Below are positions 1 to 12,000 of a stretch of DNA of 64,000 nt, in pieces. A program made the position numbers and the translations under genes. Numbering within the stretch: the first letter of the stretch is position 1; each line of letters opens with the position of its first letter. The DNA comes from Hygrophila difformis (lineage: Eukaryota > Streptophyta > Magnoliopsida > Lamiales > Acanthaceae): contig JAOANR010000001.1 in NCBI GenBank assembly GCA_030278955.1, positions 496,001-560,000 on the forward strand. Reading direction: 5' to 3'. The notes beneath the pieces were generated by a model that ran no database searches, was not told the DNA's origin, and worked only from the letters and a program-made list of their open reading frames with translations.

Positions 1-124
1 TTCACTTGGTAGAATATTATCAGTTGAATCACTTCTCTATTTTATCTCACAACATTAGCATATTGAAAGTACAATCATTTGCTAAGCTGGAGGAATTTCT
101 TTAACAGAAGAGTAGAAAGGACAT

Positions 125-3100
125 CTAGCTATTTATGAATGGATACTTGGATTCAACAAAACCTTCAGCATCCCAAAGAAATGATCCGAATGCAACTGCC
201 TCAAGTACCAGCATTGTAAGTCCAGAAAATGTAACAGACACCACCTCATCATTAGATGTGTCAAGGGTACCATCATCCTTCACAGAAATATTAGGACTTC
301 CAAACAATGCCTGTGTCTGCTTCTCAATCAAAGATATTGCTTCTTTAGATCTCATGGTTGCATATCGTTGAAGTGTTTCTGCATCCAAATACATCACATA
401 TGATCTCAATTTATATGGCTTTTCCTCGTTGCTAGAATTCACTATGCCTCCCCCATCATCATCAGGGTAGATACGTATCAAGGATTCTGGATCCCACAGC
501 TGTTTTTCTGATGTTAATGTGGGTTCCTCAAATCTGATCTCATCATCATCAAAACCTTCAGGGAGGGTGTTCATGGATCTTTCTAGTTGATACCGTTCAT
601 CAACTCTTCTGAGAAAATATCCATACATGATTGATGCTGCATAGAGCTTGCCAAGCTTGATTTTACTGATCTGTACAAGTGTATCCAGAGGTCCCACAAC
701 CCGTTCTCCAAGAATGAGAGATAGATGACCCATTATCATCTCAAATGCCTCAGGAGAGTGTACTGATTCCAATTTCTGTTCTTGATTTGGCCAAAAGTCC
801 ACCCTTCCTGAAGGATCTGAAGAACTTGATATTTTAGGGATCATTGAGATACTATTTTCTACAAATCTTTGCATAATCAAGCAATATACGATCTCCTCCA
901 AAGTTTTTCGCCTATCTTTCTCTTTCAATTCAGCTATTCTCCTGAAATCAATAGTGACATTGGATAGCCCAAAAGAAGTTTCATAAGAAAAAATAGGCAT
1001 TCATGAGAGTCCAGATGATCAACCAAGAAATGGAGGCTTTAATATTAGCATTCATGAGAAGCTTGAAACAATGATCAGCACACACAATTGAATAGCTTGA
1101 ATGTTAGTAAAATGCAGCATTTCAATTAGCAGCAACAGATGGTATATATAAAGTATAGCCCCTCCAACAACAATGATTAATGCACTTTACACTTGTTTTG
1201 AGGGATGACTTCATAGCAGGATACCTTCAGAATTTATTTTACAGCCAATTAATTGTTTCCATAAAGCATAAAAATTAAAAAATTTAAAAAAAATTTAAAA
1301 AATTGAACAGCCACAAATAAAACCAGTAAATTTTAATGATATTGGTAATTGTATGATTGTAATTAGTTTTTTCTTAACATCTAGAACATCATCTCTCCTA
1401 ATACTCTACTAAATATAATCCATGAATCTTAATTTTTCTTCTTCTGGAAAATTGGTAATTGCATGTTGCATACTTATCTTGACTGCTTTTCATGCTGTAA
1501 GCAAGCGAAAAATATCCACTAAAAGCGATGTCCTTGATGGACTCATGGACACTTAAACAAGGATTGAATCTAGAAGTTTAAGTTGATGTGATCTAGTCTC
1601 CTAATCAATTACATTGAAACAACCAAACACTCATGCTTAGCAGATAATACACCTTCTCCAAACCTCCCCACTCCTTGAGTAAATCTTGACTTTGATGTTC
1701 TATGTAGCCCTCTAAGGAAATTGCTGTTTAATCTATTATCCTAAAGTCTATAGCCCAACACCAAGGAAGAGGAACTGTGCAGTTGGTACCATCACATCCT
1801 AACTAGCTTGTAAAAATAATTCATGTCCATGTACTAAAAGGTGCCTTTCCCGGTCAATCATTCTGTATTTGTGCTCCCAGGGTTCTACCGAAAGAACGTA
1901 CTACAAGTGAAGTAGCTTTCATATATAGAATGAAAGGCATATCCAAGTCGAGATAGACAGCATATAGAAAAATCAAAGTCGAGATTCACTAAGTTAGTGG
2001 GGTAGGCTTGGCGAAGGGGATTTTCTGCTAAAAAGTAGTGTTAAGTTGTTTCAATGTAATTAATTAGGCGAAAAACCATATCAACTTGAGAATTCAAGAT
2101 TCCATCCGTTTTTAAGTGTCCATCAATGAAGGGGTGTAAGAAATCTCTAATGCTTTACACGATATTATGTGCTTTGATTATAGCATGCAAACGTAGTCAA
2201 GACAAGGGCACAACATGCAAGTATAAAGTATTGGCAAATGGATATCTTCTCATTCATGCAAAAGATAGAAAGTTTCCCAAAATTCACAAAATTAGTGGTT
2301 GTATATGGCTTTCATGCTGCATATGAAAGCCACTTCACCTGAAGGGTTACAAGTTATAAAAACTTTCACTATAATGATTAATCCACATGGTGTACGAATA
2401 CAGTCATACACCATTATTTCAGACTGGGAAAAGCACCTTTGGTATTTTATTCCAGTTTCTTACGTAACAGTGCTGGGGCTACAACAGAAAAGAAGATCAA
2501 CTACTAACATCAGGTGCATTGCTTTCTGAAATCTCACTATTCAACAAAATCAAATCTTTGAAACTTGTGATTTTGACAAAAATAGAAAAAGACTGGGTAA
2601 CCCAAACATATCTATAAAAGCCCCATCAGACTTCCTTCCACTAAAAAGAGTACATTGCAAATTTTACTACTAATAGTCATTTTCTAAGAAACATACAAAC
2701 TATGACCTTACAACCCACACAAACATTTGGTGAAGCATGAACATATTGCAGATTTACCACTAATAATCATTGTCTAAGAAACATACAAGCTGACTATGAC
2801 CATAAAACCCACATAAACATTTGGTAAAGCATGAACAAGTTTCAGGCACACCTATTTAGTCGGAACCGAAAACAGGGTGATTAAAACATCTGAAAATAGG
2901 AAGGCCGCTTAGCAATTGGAGCTACTGCACGGAAATTATCCAATCATTCTAGCCAAAAGAAGCAGGGGAATAAAATATCCGTTTTGCGCACCACAATAAT
3001 CAACCAGAAGTCCTCTAACTGAAACATGTAATATGAGAATGGTCATGCCATAATTGAATACCAACCAAAGTTAAAAGAAAAACTAACTACATGCAAAATC

Positions 3101-4878
3101 TCAATAAACAGCTCCTGCAATTGAATTCATTTCTTAACAGATTTCAATAAATAAAACTGCACTAAACAAATCACAGAATTCTTGGTGAATATAGTCTAGT
3201 TTTTTTTCCATTATTATTGAATAACGAAGCATTCTATTTATTGGATTTATAGTGAAATCAAAATTGAAAAACTACAATCCTACCAATATAGTCAAGAAAA
3301 TAAATCAATATGCTAAAAAATATCCTATTGTAAATGATGCAATTTCAACAACAATAAATAAAAAATAAGAACGTACTTATAGAGGAGCAAATCTTGCGAT
3401 GATGGTGCAGCTGTCTCGTCTTCATCTTCCCTTTGCTTTTGTAGATTTTCCAGCTGCTGCTCAGCAGTTGGCAAATGCAAATGTGGGTGGGTGTATAAAA
3501 TTTGGGCCAAAAGCTGACCAACTGGAGATTCCAGCTGAAGTGGAGCCAGTGGGATACCATCATTGTTGGAACTTCCAGAAGCACTGACCATGAACCTCCT
3601 TGATCTCAACTTTCGTGTTCGAACCCCTAACTTTGGGTAGCAAAAATGAGTAATCCTATTCAAGAATCTCATACGCTAACAAAGAAAAGGAAAAAAAAAA
3701 AGAAAAAAAGAAAAAAGAGATAAAAAAGAATGAAAGAGAGAAGGAAAGAAAAGAAGAAAAAGGAGGCAAAAAAAATGAATTTGACAAATTTGATCGTTCC
3801 AAGAATAGTGTAAAATGCTAAGATATGTTATCACAAGCATGGTCATGAGTAATCTCTATTAAACATTTAAGATAACAGATAGTACACAAGGTATACATAG
3901 AAAAACCTAAAAACCTATCTACATACAATAAATAGTAAATACACAATACTTCCTCCGTTTTCAAATGTTGGTTACATTTGGTTTTTGGGCACTACTCACT
4001 CATGTACTTTGATTTAAAGTTTTATCATAGTTATACAAGTTAAAATATAGTCAAGAGGGATCTTGTTAGATTCGTCTCGTCGTGTAGTTTTTAAATATCG
4101 AAATTTTAGAACTTTTACATGTACCGAACTCAGAGTTATTAATGATTCAAAATATGCATTGGACTGCGTGCGCAGTAGGTCCGTAAGAAATATTTGAGAA
4201 TGGAGGAAGTATTATTCTACAAAATCTAGTGTTTAAGATATTTATATCATATTACGATAACAACCTTCACAGAAATCCCGATCATGACTAGTATGACCAC
4301 AAATGACAATTCCCATCAAAGAGTATCTCCATAAATTTCTCAATTATGAAGTTAGAATGCCAGCAACAAAACATCAAATAAAACACTTATGTAGATTGGG
4401 TTTCAAATTCTTATGTTGTGCATGCATTTTCTTTAAATTGTGTATTAACAATTTAATTTTGCACCGTGAATGTAGGTTCTAGTAGGTAAATGAATATTGC
4501 AACCAGTTAGAATTCTGAAGCAAGATTTCATTCATGTTTGCAAGAAAATTGGGCAATCTAAAATTTCGCCACGCAACTCTAGCCATACACCAGGATTACT
4601 AACCAACCACCATCCCTAGTAACAATTAATTCGCAAAGTGAAAGCTATAGCGTAATAAATTATACTCTGCTAAATACAATCTCTTGCACGAAACCTAATA
4701 AGAAACGGAAATATAACGAATTCTTAGCTCATACTTTGGGGAAGGCAGAAGCAGTAGGGCAGCACTTGGTGTTGTAGAATGAGGTGAAATACTTGACCTC
4801 CGGCGACCGATAGCAAGGGGCAGCGGGGGAAGAAAGAACAACGGAGGCGTCGGGTAAAACACCGCAAACCTGCGCCAT
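125..4878 (-). CDS. UV-B-induced At3g17800-like plastid protein (DUF760), 3 exons, 404 aa
   Basis: Exons in gene order are 4878-4735, 3630-3377 and 941-125; all junctions are GT..AG and the phases (0, then 2) join into 405 codons including the stop. Residues 1 to about 64 are Ser/Ala/Pro-rich with basic residues (RTRKLRSRRF), like a chloroplast transit peptide. The mature part starts near PLAPLQLESPVGQLL (about residue 75) and continues with features I recognise from the Arabidopsis family: KDRRKTLEEIVYC, GKLYAASIMYGYFLRRVD and the C-terminal EAVAFGSFLWDAEGFVESK. The family is known as UV-B-induced and plastid-located; its biochemical role is not established. The start is the first ATG of the open frame; the frame upstream has no other ATG. 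Intron 1 carries a MITE and intron 2 a foldback element. The gene looks intact. Confidence 0.9.
1525..2135. mobile_element. Foldback/MITE-like inverted repeat in intron 2 of the DUF760 gene
   Basis: The left arm (about 1525-1720) reads as the imperfect reverse complement of the right arm (about 1935-2135). Shared blocks include CATGGACACTTAAA-like, CAATTACATTGAAACAAC and ATC(T/C)(T/C)GACTTTGAT. Arms of roughly 200 bp around a short centre suggest a foldback element or long-TIR MITE. I could not define target-site duplications, so the family is open. Confidence 0.6.
2650..2835. repeat. Two-copy tandem duplication in intron 2
   Basis: A unit of about 93 bp occurs twice in direct order, near 2650-2740 and 2741-2835. 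Both copies hold TCTAAGAAACATACAA and AACATTTGGT(G/A)AAGCATGAA with scattered substitutions. It is intronic, and no function is visible. Confidence 0.7.
3949..4209. mobile_element. Stowaway-type MITE (Tc1/mariner) in intron 1
   Basis: The 261-bp element begins CTTCCTCCGTTTTCAAATG and ends with its near reverse complement, with a TA dinucleotide on both sides (3947-3948 and 4210-4211). The CTCC-rich terminus and TA duplication are typical of Stowaway MITEs. It lies inside intron 1 of the DUF760 gene. Confidence 0.85.
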
Positions 4879-5099
4879 CGATATACTTTCGCTATAGAAT
4901 GACGAGTGGGAACTGCGCGAATGGGGTGGGGATGCAGGGGTGAGCTGAATCAAATTCTTTCAATCTTGCAGGTGATGGATTGAAACTGGAAGATTTTTTG
5001 GGGGTATTTTACTCCTGTAGGCTGTAGTGACAGTTTTAATCAAACGCAAGAATCTAGTGGATGCGTTGGCCGTGAATTTCCCTTTTTCTATTTTCTGAA

Positions 5100-5320
5100 T
5101 AAATATACTTTAGGTTTGTGAATTGGACACTATTCACACAAATATTTTAACTTGAAATTTTATTATAGTTATAGTTATAATATAACCAAATGAGATCTTG
5201 TTAGATTCGTCTTGTTTTATAGTTTTTATATATCAAACTTTTAGAATTTTTATTTATATCGAATTTGAGTTATTAATAATTTAAAATGTGTACTGGACTG
5301 CGTACTGGGTGGGTCATTTG
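5100..5320. repeat. Diverged relative of the intronic MITE
   Basis: The core matches the interior of the element at 3949-4209. Shared strings include GATCTTGTTAGATTCGTCT and TGGACTGCGT, with the same order and spacing. No clear TIRs remain, so this is a degraded copy just upstream of the DUF760 gene. Confidence 0.6.
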
Positions 5321-5809
5321 CAAACAAAAACCTATACCTACATCTGAATATTGAATTTTGTTTAAAATTCGAATATGTGAAAAGACTAATATATATATAT
5401 CCCTAAGTAAATAAAAATTCAAGGAAGTGAATGGTGGTAAAGTAATTCTATATGAGTGTATTTGTCAACTCACTTCGTAACTCACAAAAGTCACCATTGA
5501 TGAGTAACCAACCTCCTTCACCACCCCCATTAACACCATAACTCCCCACTCCACTCCGGTGGTTCAAAGAAGTAAGGGGAAAAGAGCTGTTGGTTGGCTT
5601 TATATCCAGAGAGCATTTGAGTTTTTGAAGAAGTGTTTGTCCATTTAGGGTTGAAATCCAGAGAGTATTTTTGTTTAGTGTCATTGAGTTCGAAGTCCAA
5701 ATATTTTGAGTTTGAAGCATCCACAGGCACGATTTTGCAGTAAAGTGTTGGAGATTCTTGCGAAGGTATGCAATGCTTACTTGAAAATGAAATGGGTGTT
5801 GATATAGGG
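5321..5809. other. No gene recognised
   Basis: Overlapping minus-strand frames of 90 and 98 codons are open here, but neither has a recognisable domain, start context or splice support. I treat the stretch as intergenic. Confidence 0.5.
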
Positions 5810-6104
5810 TGTAATACTAATACCAAGGATAATGACTTAAATGGAGTGAAATAATCTACTCATACCAACAAGGTACCTTTCTTTTTTCATAGCCATCCTA
5901 TAAGAGCTTCAAAGTTAAGTGTGCTTGTCTTGGAGTAATTCTAAGATGGGTGACTTCCTGGGAAGTCTCATAGGGTGTGTGTGAGTGAGACCAAAGCGCA
6001 CTGGAAAGAGCTCATATTGGTATGTGATTTATACTTAGAGGAGTCAATATCAGTTTATTGTTGAGCGAAAACAACAGTTATGGTGAAAGATACCCAGGTT
6101 CACA
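5810..6104 (+). mobile_element. Cassandra-like TRIM LTR with 5S-rRNA-derived core
   Basis: Positions about 5907-5967 resemble the 3' half of plant 5S rRNA: an AGTTAAGTGTGCTTG block, then GATGGGTGACTTCCTGGGAA. Downstream, GTGTGTGAGTGAGACCAAAG and CTGGAAAGAGCTCAT match the part that follows the 5S segment in Cassandra LTRs. Cassandra is a non-autonomous TRIM retroelement whose LTR carries a 5S-like, pol III-type sequence. The bounds TG (5810) and CA (near 6104) are tentative because no duplication flanks them. It is probably a diverged solo LTR. Confidence 0.65.
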
Positions 6105-6205
6105 AAACATTAATGTGTGGTTTTTGTATTGAAATGAGATTATGTTACGAGGTTGGTTATGTTCTATCATGTTCTATTATGTTCATCTCTTAAAACTGTA
6201 GTATA

Positions 6206-7071
6206 GGGGAAAATCCACTTTTGGCCCCATAGGATTTTCTCTTACCCATTTTTGGTCTCAAATTTATGAAGTCCCACTTATGGTCCCATAAGATAACTAA
6301 TCTTTCCACTTTTGGTCCTTCGGTCCATTTTTAAGGAAAAAATGTTCATAGGGGTCAATGTGAAATCTTTAAAAAACTTTATTTATTTACAAAATAACCA
6401 CAATTTAATTAAAAAACCATAAATCATTTAATTAAATCCAAATTTATTCGTTTGTACCAATAAAATTTTTTGAATTTATTAAAGAACGATATTTATTAAA
6501 TATTAAATTTTAAATTTTTGAATAAATATATTTTGTGAAATTTTTTAAATAAAATATTTAAATAAATATTTTTCATAAAAAAATTTAAAAATATAAAAAT
6601 ATAATAAATGCAATACATAAAACAAAATATTTCATAGTTATAAAAATTTTAAAATTATTATTTAATAAATATTAATTAAATATTTTTTATTTTTATTTAT
6701 ATGTGCAATTATATATATTTATTCAATATAATAAATAGTAAATATTTACAATAAAATTTAATTATTATTTTTTAATAAATATTATCTTATAGTAAATTTA
6801 TAAAATAATTTTATTTGATACAAATGGATAAATTTAGGTTTTGTTAAATAAGTTATGGAGTTTTAATTGAATCATAGTTATTTTGCAAATAAACAATTTT
6901 TTTAAAAATTGCATATTGACCCCTATGAATATTTTTTCTTTAAAAATGGACTGAAATTGACCAAAAGTGGAAAAAATAGTTATCTTATGGGACAAAAAGT
7001 GGAAATTTCATAAACTTTAGACCTAAAGTGTGTGAGAGAAAATCATATGGGACCAAAAGTGAATTTTCCCC
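6206..7071. mobile_element. Long-TIR Mutator-like MITE, AT-rich
   Basis: The terminal inverted repeats are about 200 bp, beginning GGGGAAAATCCACTTTTGG on the left and the complement of GGGGAAAATTCACTTTTGG on the right. CTGTAGTATA is repeated directly at both ends (6196-6205 and 7072-7081), a duplication of 9-10 bp as expected for Mutator-type elements. The centre is strongly AT-rich and without an ORF, so the element is non-autonomous. Confidence 0.85.
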
Positions 7072-7081
7072 CTGTAGTATA

Positions 7082-8120
7082 ATAGTAAAAGAGCGTAGTA
7101 TTGTTCACTCATGTGTGTTGTATATTGTTTGGCCAATATAAGATTGGTTGTTGTTTGCAGGAAAAATGCCTTCGAAACAAAGTCCAGATAAGGGAAAGAT
7201 AGAAAGAGGGTGCAAATGATAAGAAGGGAAAGATCATTATAGAAGAGGGTGGGGTCTATAAGACTAAGAGGGTGAGCGAGTCTTCAATTCCGGTATGAGT
7301 GTATAGTGTTCAGTTATAAACAGTGTTGTATTCTAGATCGAATAATGGGTATGATTTATGTTAATGATATGTCACTCTTTCAACAGTAAGCATAATATTA
7401 TAATGTTGTCAGTGTTCTATACATGGTATGATAAAAATATGTCTGATTTTTTATGACAGGAAAAAAGGGAAACGTGTGCCCAAAAAAAAGGTGGGGATAA
7501 CAATGACGGGTTGACCATCATACCCCGTTGTTCCGTAGGCGTGCTTCACCAGTCTACCAAAGCTGAATATTCCAAGTCTTTGGCATCCGTGTCTGAAGAT
7601 CCCAATCCTTCGATCTCCAGAACCTAAGTTACCGGTCCTAGACTCCTTAACTCCTCAGGTATCGACAACCAAGTCAGTGAATATTAGTACCAAACCTCGT
7701 GCTGAGGAATACTCAGGATCCCCTAAGGAAACTGAGCAGTGAATGTATTGAGACTAATTGCGTTTGGATGTTGTTATGGTTAACAGAACAATGTTTTTCG
7801 TTTCATGTTCGCTTCATTTTGGATGTAGGTAAATTGGAGTAACAGAACAATGTCATTTGGTTTCAAGTTGGGTTCATTTTGGATGGTAATTTGGTTTTAT
7901 GAACAACAACAATTGTGTATATTTGTATGGTAACTTTGGTTCATCAGTGACGTGTGGTAACCGTAGACTTGAGTATTATATATCTGTAGATGTATTGTAT
8001 GCTCTTTTACAAGTGTGGTGTTATCCACAATTCATCCATTTACTCAAATACGATCAATACAAAACAAAATCATTACAATTGACCTTCATCCGATCATCAC
8101 AAACCTACCTCTTGAATTCA
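7082..8120. other. Intergenic sequence, no gene recognised
   Basis: There are a few exon-like pieces (for example an ATG after TTTGCAG near 7160), but frames close quickly and no domain is visible. Together with 48729-51344 this is the sequence into which the large TE nest inserted. Confidence 0.45.
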
Positions 8121-8724
8121 TCATTTCGATATCAATAATCCTAAAATGACAATGTTAAGAAATCCACAAGCTACCTTCCAACCTATACTCTTCTCAGTCC
8201 TAGAAAATTCTATCTTTTGGCGTTGGCCCATTGAATTAGACACTTCACTAAATTCTTCGAACTCAATAGGCCCGACACTTGCATTAAAATCTTCATACAA
8301 GACATTAGCAATTGGGGGTTGGATGGGGACACTGTTCGGTGCCCAAGTTGCATCACACGGATACACCCAACAGAAAAATCTACAAATGCGGCAACTATAG
8401 TATTGCATTCCAAAATTTGCCTTCGCCCGGTGTCTCCACCACGTACATAGGCAACTTATTTCCAGAATTGCAACAGGGTGAAGGATCGAATCGGAGGTCC
8501 ATCTCCTGAATCCATTGCTTATTTGCTCCATCCTGCAAAACAATTAACCAGAGAGACAACAAGCGTTGAGTTGAAGATGCCGATTCTGAAGAGTTGTGAA
8601 GAAGCTGAATCAATAGCCCTAATTTGGTCGAATCTGGGAGAAAATGGGGGTCAATGCACTTGAGTGATCCAATAAATAAGGAGTGAAATATCCACGTGTA
8701 ATCAATGTGTTGGTCAATACACAA
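8121..8724 (-). pseudogene. GRF-type zinc-finger-like fragment (degenerate)
   Basis: Three minus-strand frames overlap here (8121-8543, 8210-8413, 8395-8724). Read across frames they show CCNSGNKLPMYVVETPGEGKF followed by CRICRFFCWV. This order resembles the plant GRF-type zinc finger (CxCG..PGR.F..C...C.FF.W). No single frame holds the whole motif and stops interrupt it, so this is a broken copy. The assignment is by pattern only. Confidence 0.35.
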
Positions 8725-8915
8725 TTAATTGGTCAATGTGTAGTTTGTTTGGCCTATTATAGTTGCCTCATCATGGATGTATGATAACCATAGGCTTCAC
8801 AATTAAATATGTGTATTGTATTTTCTTCTGATATTTAATACATGATTTTCAACTCCCATTCTAGTATAATTAATGATGTAGAAGGTATGAGTTTCAATAT
8901 CTTCGGTAAAAATGT

Positions 8916-9036
8916 TGCCGTAGCCCGGACCTAGTTGGACACAATATTGTGGTTTGATTGTCGATTGACACTTGGTGTCAAAAAGAGAGATGAGACCGAA
9001 ATAAAACAAGTGCAAAAATAAAGAGATAACGAAGCT
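8916..9036 (-). repeat. CRM-like 3' LTR, piece 1 (LTR 3' end)
   Basis: This matches 47325-47445 of the intact LTR, including the terminal ..CGGCA on the minus strand. It stops at the hAT insertion. Positions 9029-9036 (ACGAAGCT) are the left hAT target-site copy. Confidence 0.85.
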
Positions 9037-12000
9037 CAGGCCCGACTCTTAACAAGAGCAGGCTGAGCCACTGCTCAGGGCCCCCAAATTTTGGGGGCCC
9101 ATATTTTAATACTTGTTTAGGTCCATATTATAAGCTTTTAGGTTTGGGCCATATATTTATTTTACATAATTAGCCACAGCCCAGCCCACAGGTTGTTCCC
9201 TTCTTGTGTAATTGTCTGCAAGGAATAAATATATCCGTTCAATCGTTCTATATTTTCGCAACTTTGCCAGAAGAAAATCTGCAGCGTCCCTTCGATTTCT
9301 TCGTGTCAACGGCAATACGGCTGCATCATGGCTCCTTGGAATTGTTCCTTTCCTAATTCTTATTTATTGTTCAATCTTGGAGCTCTCTAGTCTGCGCAAA
9401 TAACCCCCAATTCTGCAATCTGTTCAACTTCAGGCGAGCATCACAAATTCATAATCTTTTGGCCGGTAACCCCCATAGCCTGAAAAACTCAACTCCTACG
9501 TTTGTCATTTGAATCCCCAAATGTGTGGCTATTGAGAAACTGGTATGTCTCTAATTTTCTTTTTCCCTTTTTTTTTTTGTTTTTATGGTATTGTTTGAAC
9601 CAACAGGCTATTTTTTGAAACTGGTATGTCTCTAATTCAAAATATTTTTTTTTTCTGCGATTAAAGTCCTTGTTTTGCAGAAATTATAAGCATCAAAGTG
9701 ATCACTGTGTTGTCTTTGTTTTGCAGATTATATATATTTTTTGAGAGGAACAAAGATTAAACTCTGAATCAATTGGAAATGCACTTTGATTTTTGAAGTC
9801 GTTTGGCTCCAAAATCAGGTTCTATTGTTCCTACACTGTTTATTGTTATTGTTGAATTTAAGTAGTGAGATTATTGTTATATGTGTGTTGATTCTATTTG
9901 AAGTTGTGGTTTCTAAATCTAGATTATGTCTTCTAAAAGAAAAAATGAGTCGGGATGTGAAAAACGGAAACGGAAGAAAAGAATTGATGAACTAATTCAA
10001 TCCCAAAAAGGAGCCATGGATAAATTTTTCACTAAAGGACTACAAGTACCTGAAAAGAAAAATACTACTGATGTTGGTACTTCTAATGTTGATAATGCCA
10101 ATGATAATGATCCTAATATAAATGATAATCTGCATTTAGATGATTCTAAATCTGATGATTTGCTTGAAAATGAAAAAATTGCTTTAGAAGATGATGTTAT
10201 GCCCTCTAATGTTACATATGTTAGTGATCTAGATATGTTTGATAATACTAAATATCATAAATTTGATATATTTGACCCAAGAAATTGGGATGCTTTAGAT
10301 TCTCATATGGTTGATACGTTAGCAATAAAAGATCCTAAAAGAGACTTGTCTATTGTAGAAGGTGTTAAAAATAAAATGGGGAGGCAGTTTTCTTCTTCAT
10401 TCTACACTAGAATTTTACCGAATGGGGAAAAATGTGATAGAGATTGGCTTGTTTATTCAAAAGAACTTGATAAAGTTTTTTGTTTTTGTTGTAAATTATT
10501 TAGGAAAGGATGTGGTAAAGGTCAATTAGCAAATGAAGGTTTTAGTGATTGGGCACATCTTTGTATTAGAATTAAAGAACATGAAACTAGTATGGAACAT
10601 ATTCAAAATATGGCTACATGGTATGAATTGAGATTAAGATTTAAGAAAAGCACAACTATTGACAAAATCGCTCAAAAACAACTTGAGAAAGAGAAAGAAC
10701 ACTGGAAAAATGTTTTGTTAAGAATTATTTCAATTGTCAAGTTTCTTGGAAAGCACAATCTTGCATTTCGTGGCAGTAATGAAAAATTGTATCAAAATAG
10801 CAATGGAAATTTCTTGGGTTAGTTGAAATGTTAGGTGACTTTGATCCTATTATGCAAGAGCATGTTCGTCGTATTACTAGTGATGATATTCATATCCATT
10901 ACCTTGGTCATAATATTCAAAATGAGTTGATTCTTTTGCTTGCTTCAGCAATTAAATCTGAAATTGTTAGAAAAATAAAAGATGCTAAGTATTTTTCTGT
11001 TATACTTGATTGTACCCCTGATGTGAGCCACCAAGAACAAATGTTTTTAATTTTAAGGTATGTTGATATTTCTTCTAATCATGTTAGTATAGAAGAATCA
11101 TTTTTAGGATTTTTAAATGTAAATGACACAACTGGGCAAGGTCTTTTTAATGTATTGTTGGCTGAATTAAGCGCTATTGAACTTGATATAGATGATGTGC
11201 GTGGACAAAACTATGATAATGGCTCAAATATGAAAGGAAAAAATCATGGAGTGCAAAAACGACTTTTAGATTTGAACCCTAGAGCTTTTTACACTCCTTG
11301 TGGTACTCATAGTCTTAATTTAATATTGTGTGATATGGCTAATAATTCTGGAAAAGCTAGGGATTTTTTTGGTGTAATCCAACGTATATACACTATATTT
11401 GCAAATTCAACAAAAAGATGGCAGGTTTTAAAGAATAATGTGAAAGAGTTAACTCCTAAGTCATTGTCTTTTACTCGTTGGGAGAGTCGTGTTGATAGCG
11501 TAAAGGCCATTAGATTTCAAATTTCAGATATAAGAGAAGCTTTACTTGAAGTTGCTGAAATTGATAATGATTCTAAAATAAAAAGCGAAGCTAAATCTTT
11601 AGCTAATAATGAGCTTGGTGATTTTGAATTTATTGTATCCCTTGTCATTTGGTATGATTTATTATATGCTGTTAATTTAGTTAGTAAAAAATTACAATCA
11701 AAAGATATGCTTGTCTCTTTTGCTTTAGAAAATGTAAAAAGTTTGATTTTATTTTTTAAACAATATAGAGAAAATGGCTTTTCTAATGCTCTTGAAGTTG
11801 CTCAAAAGCTTGCCATTGATTTAAACATTGATCCAATTTTTCCTCAAAAGCGCCAAATTAGAAGGAAAAAACAATTTGATGAGAATATAGATGAGGAGAG
11901 TCCACAATGTGCCGAAGAGTGTTTTAGAATTAATTATTTTAATTGCATAATTGATCAAGCAATTGTCTCATTTGAGAAGAGATTTGAACAATATGAAAAA

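Noticed and set aside
942..1000. Extension of exon 3 of the DUF760 gene up to an ATG at 1000
   Set aside because: A clear acceptor (ATTGATTTCAG) ends at 942 and the phase and protein match the family only from 941 on; the rest is intron.
4879..4953. Longer N-terminus for the DUF760 protein starting at 4953
   Set aside because: The codon there is TTG, not ATG. The first ATG in the frame is at 4878 and gives a plausible transit peptide.
5900..5970. A functional 5S rRNA gene
   Set aside because: The 5' half is not recognisable, several conserved bases differ, and the flanks match a Cassandra LTR instead.
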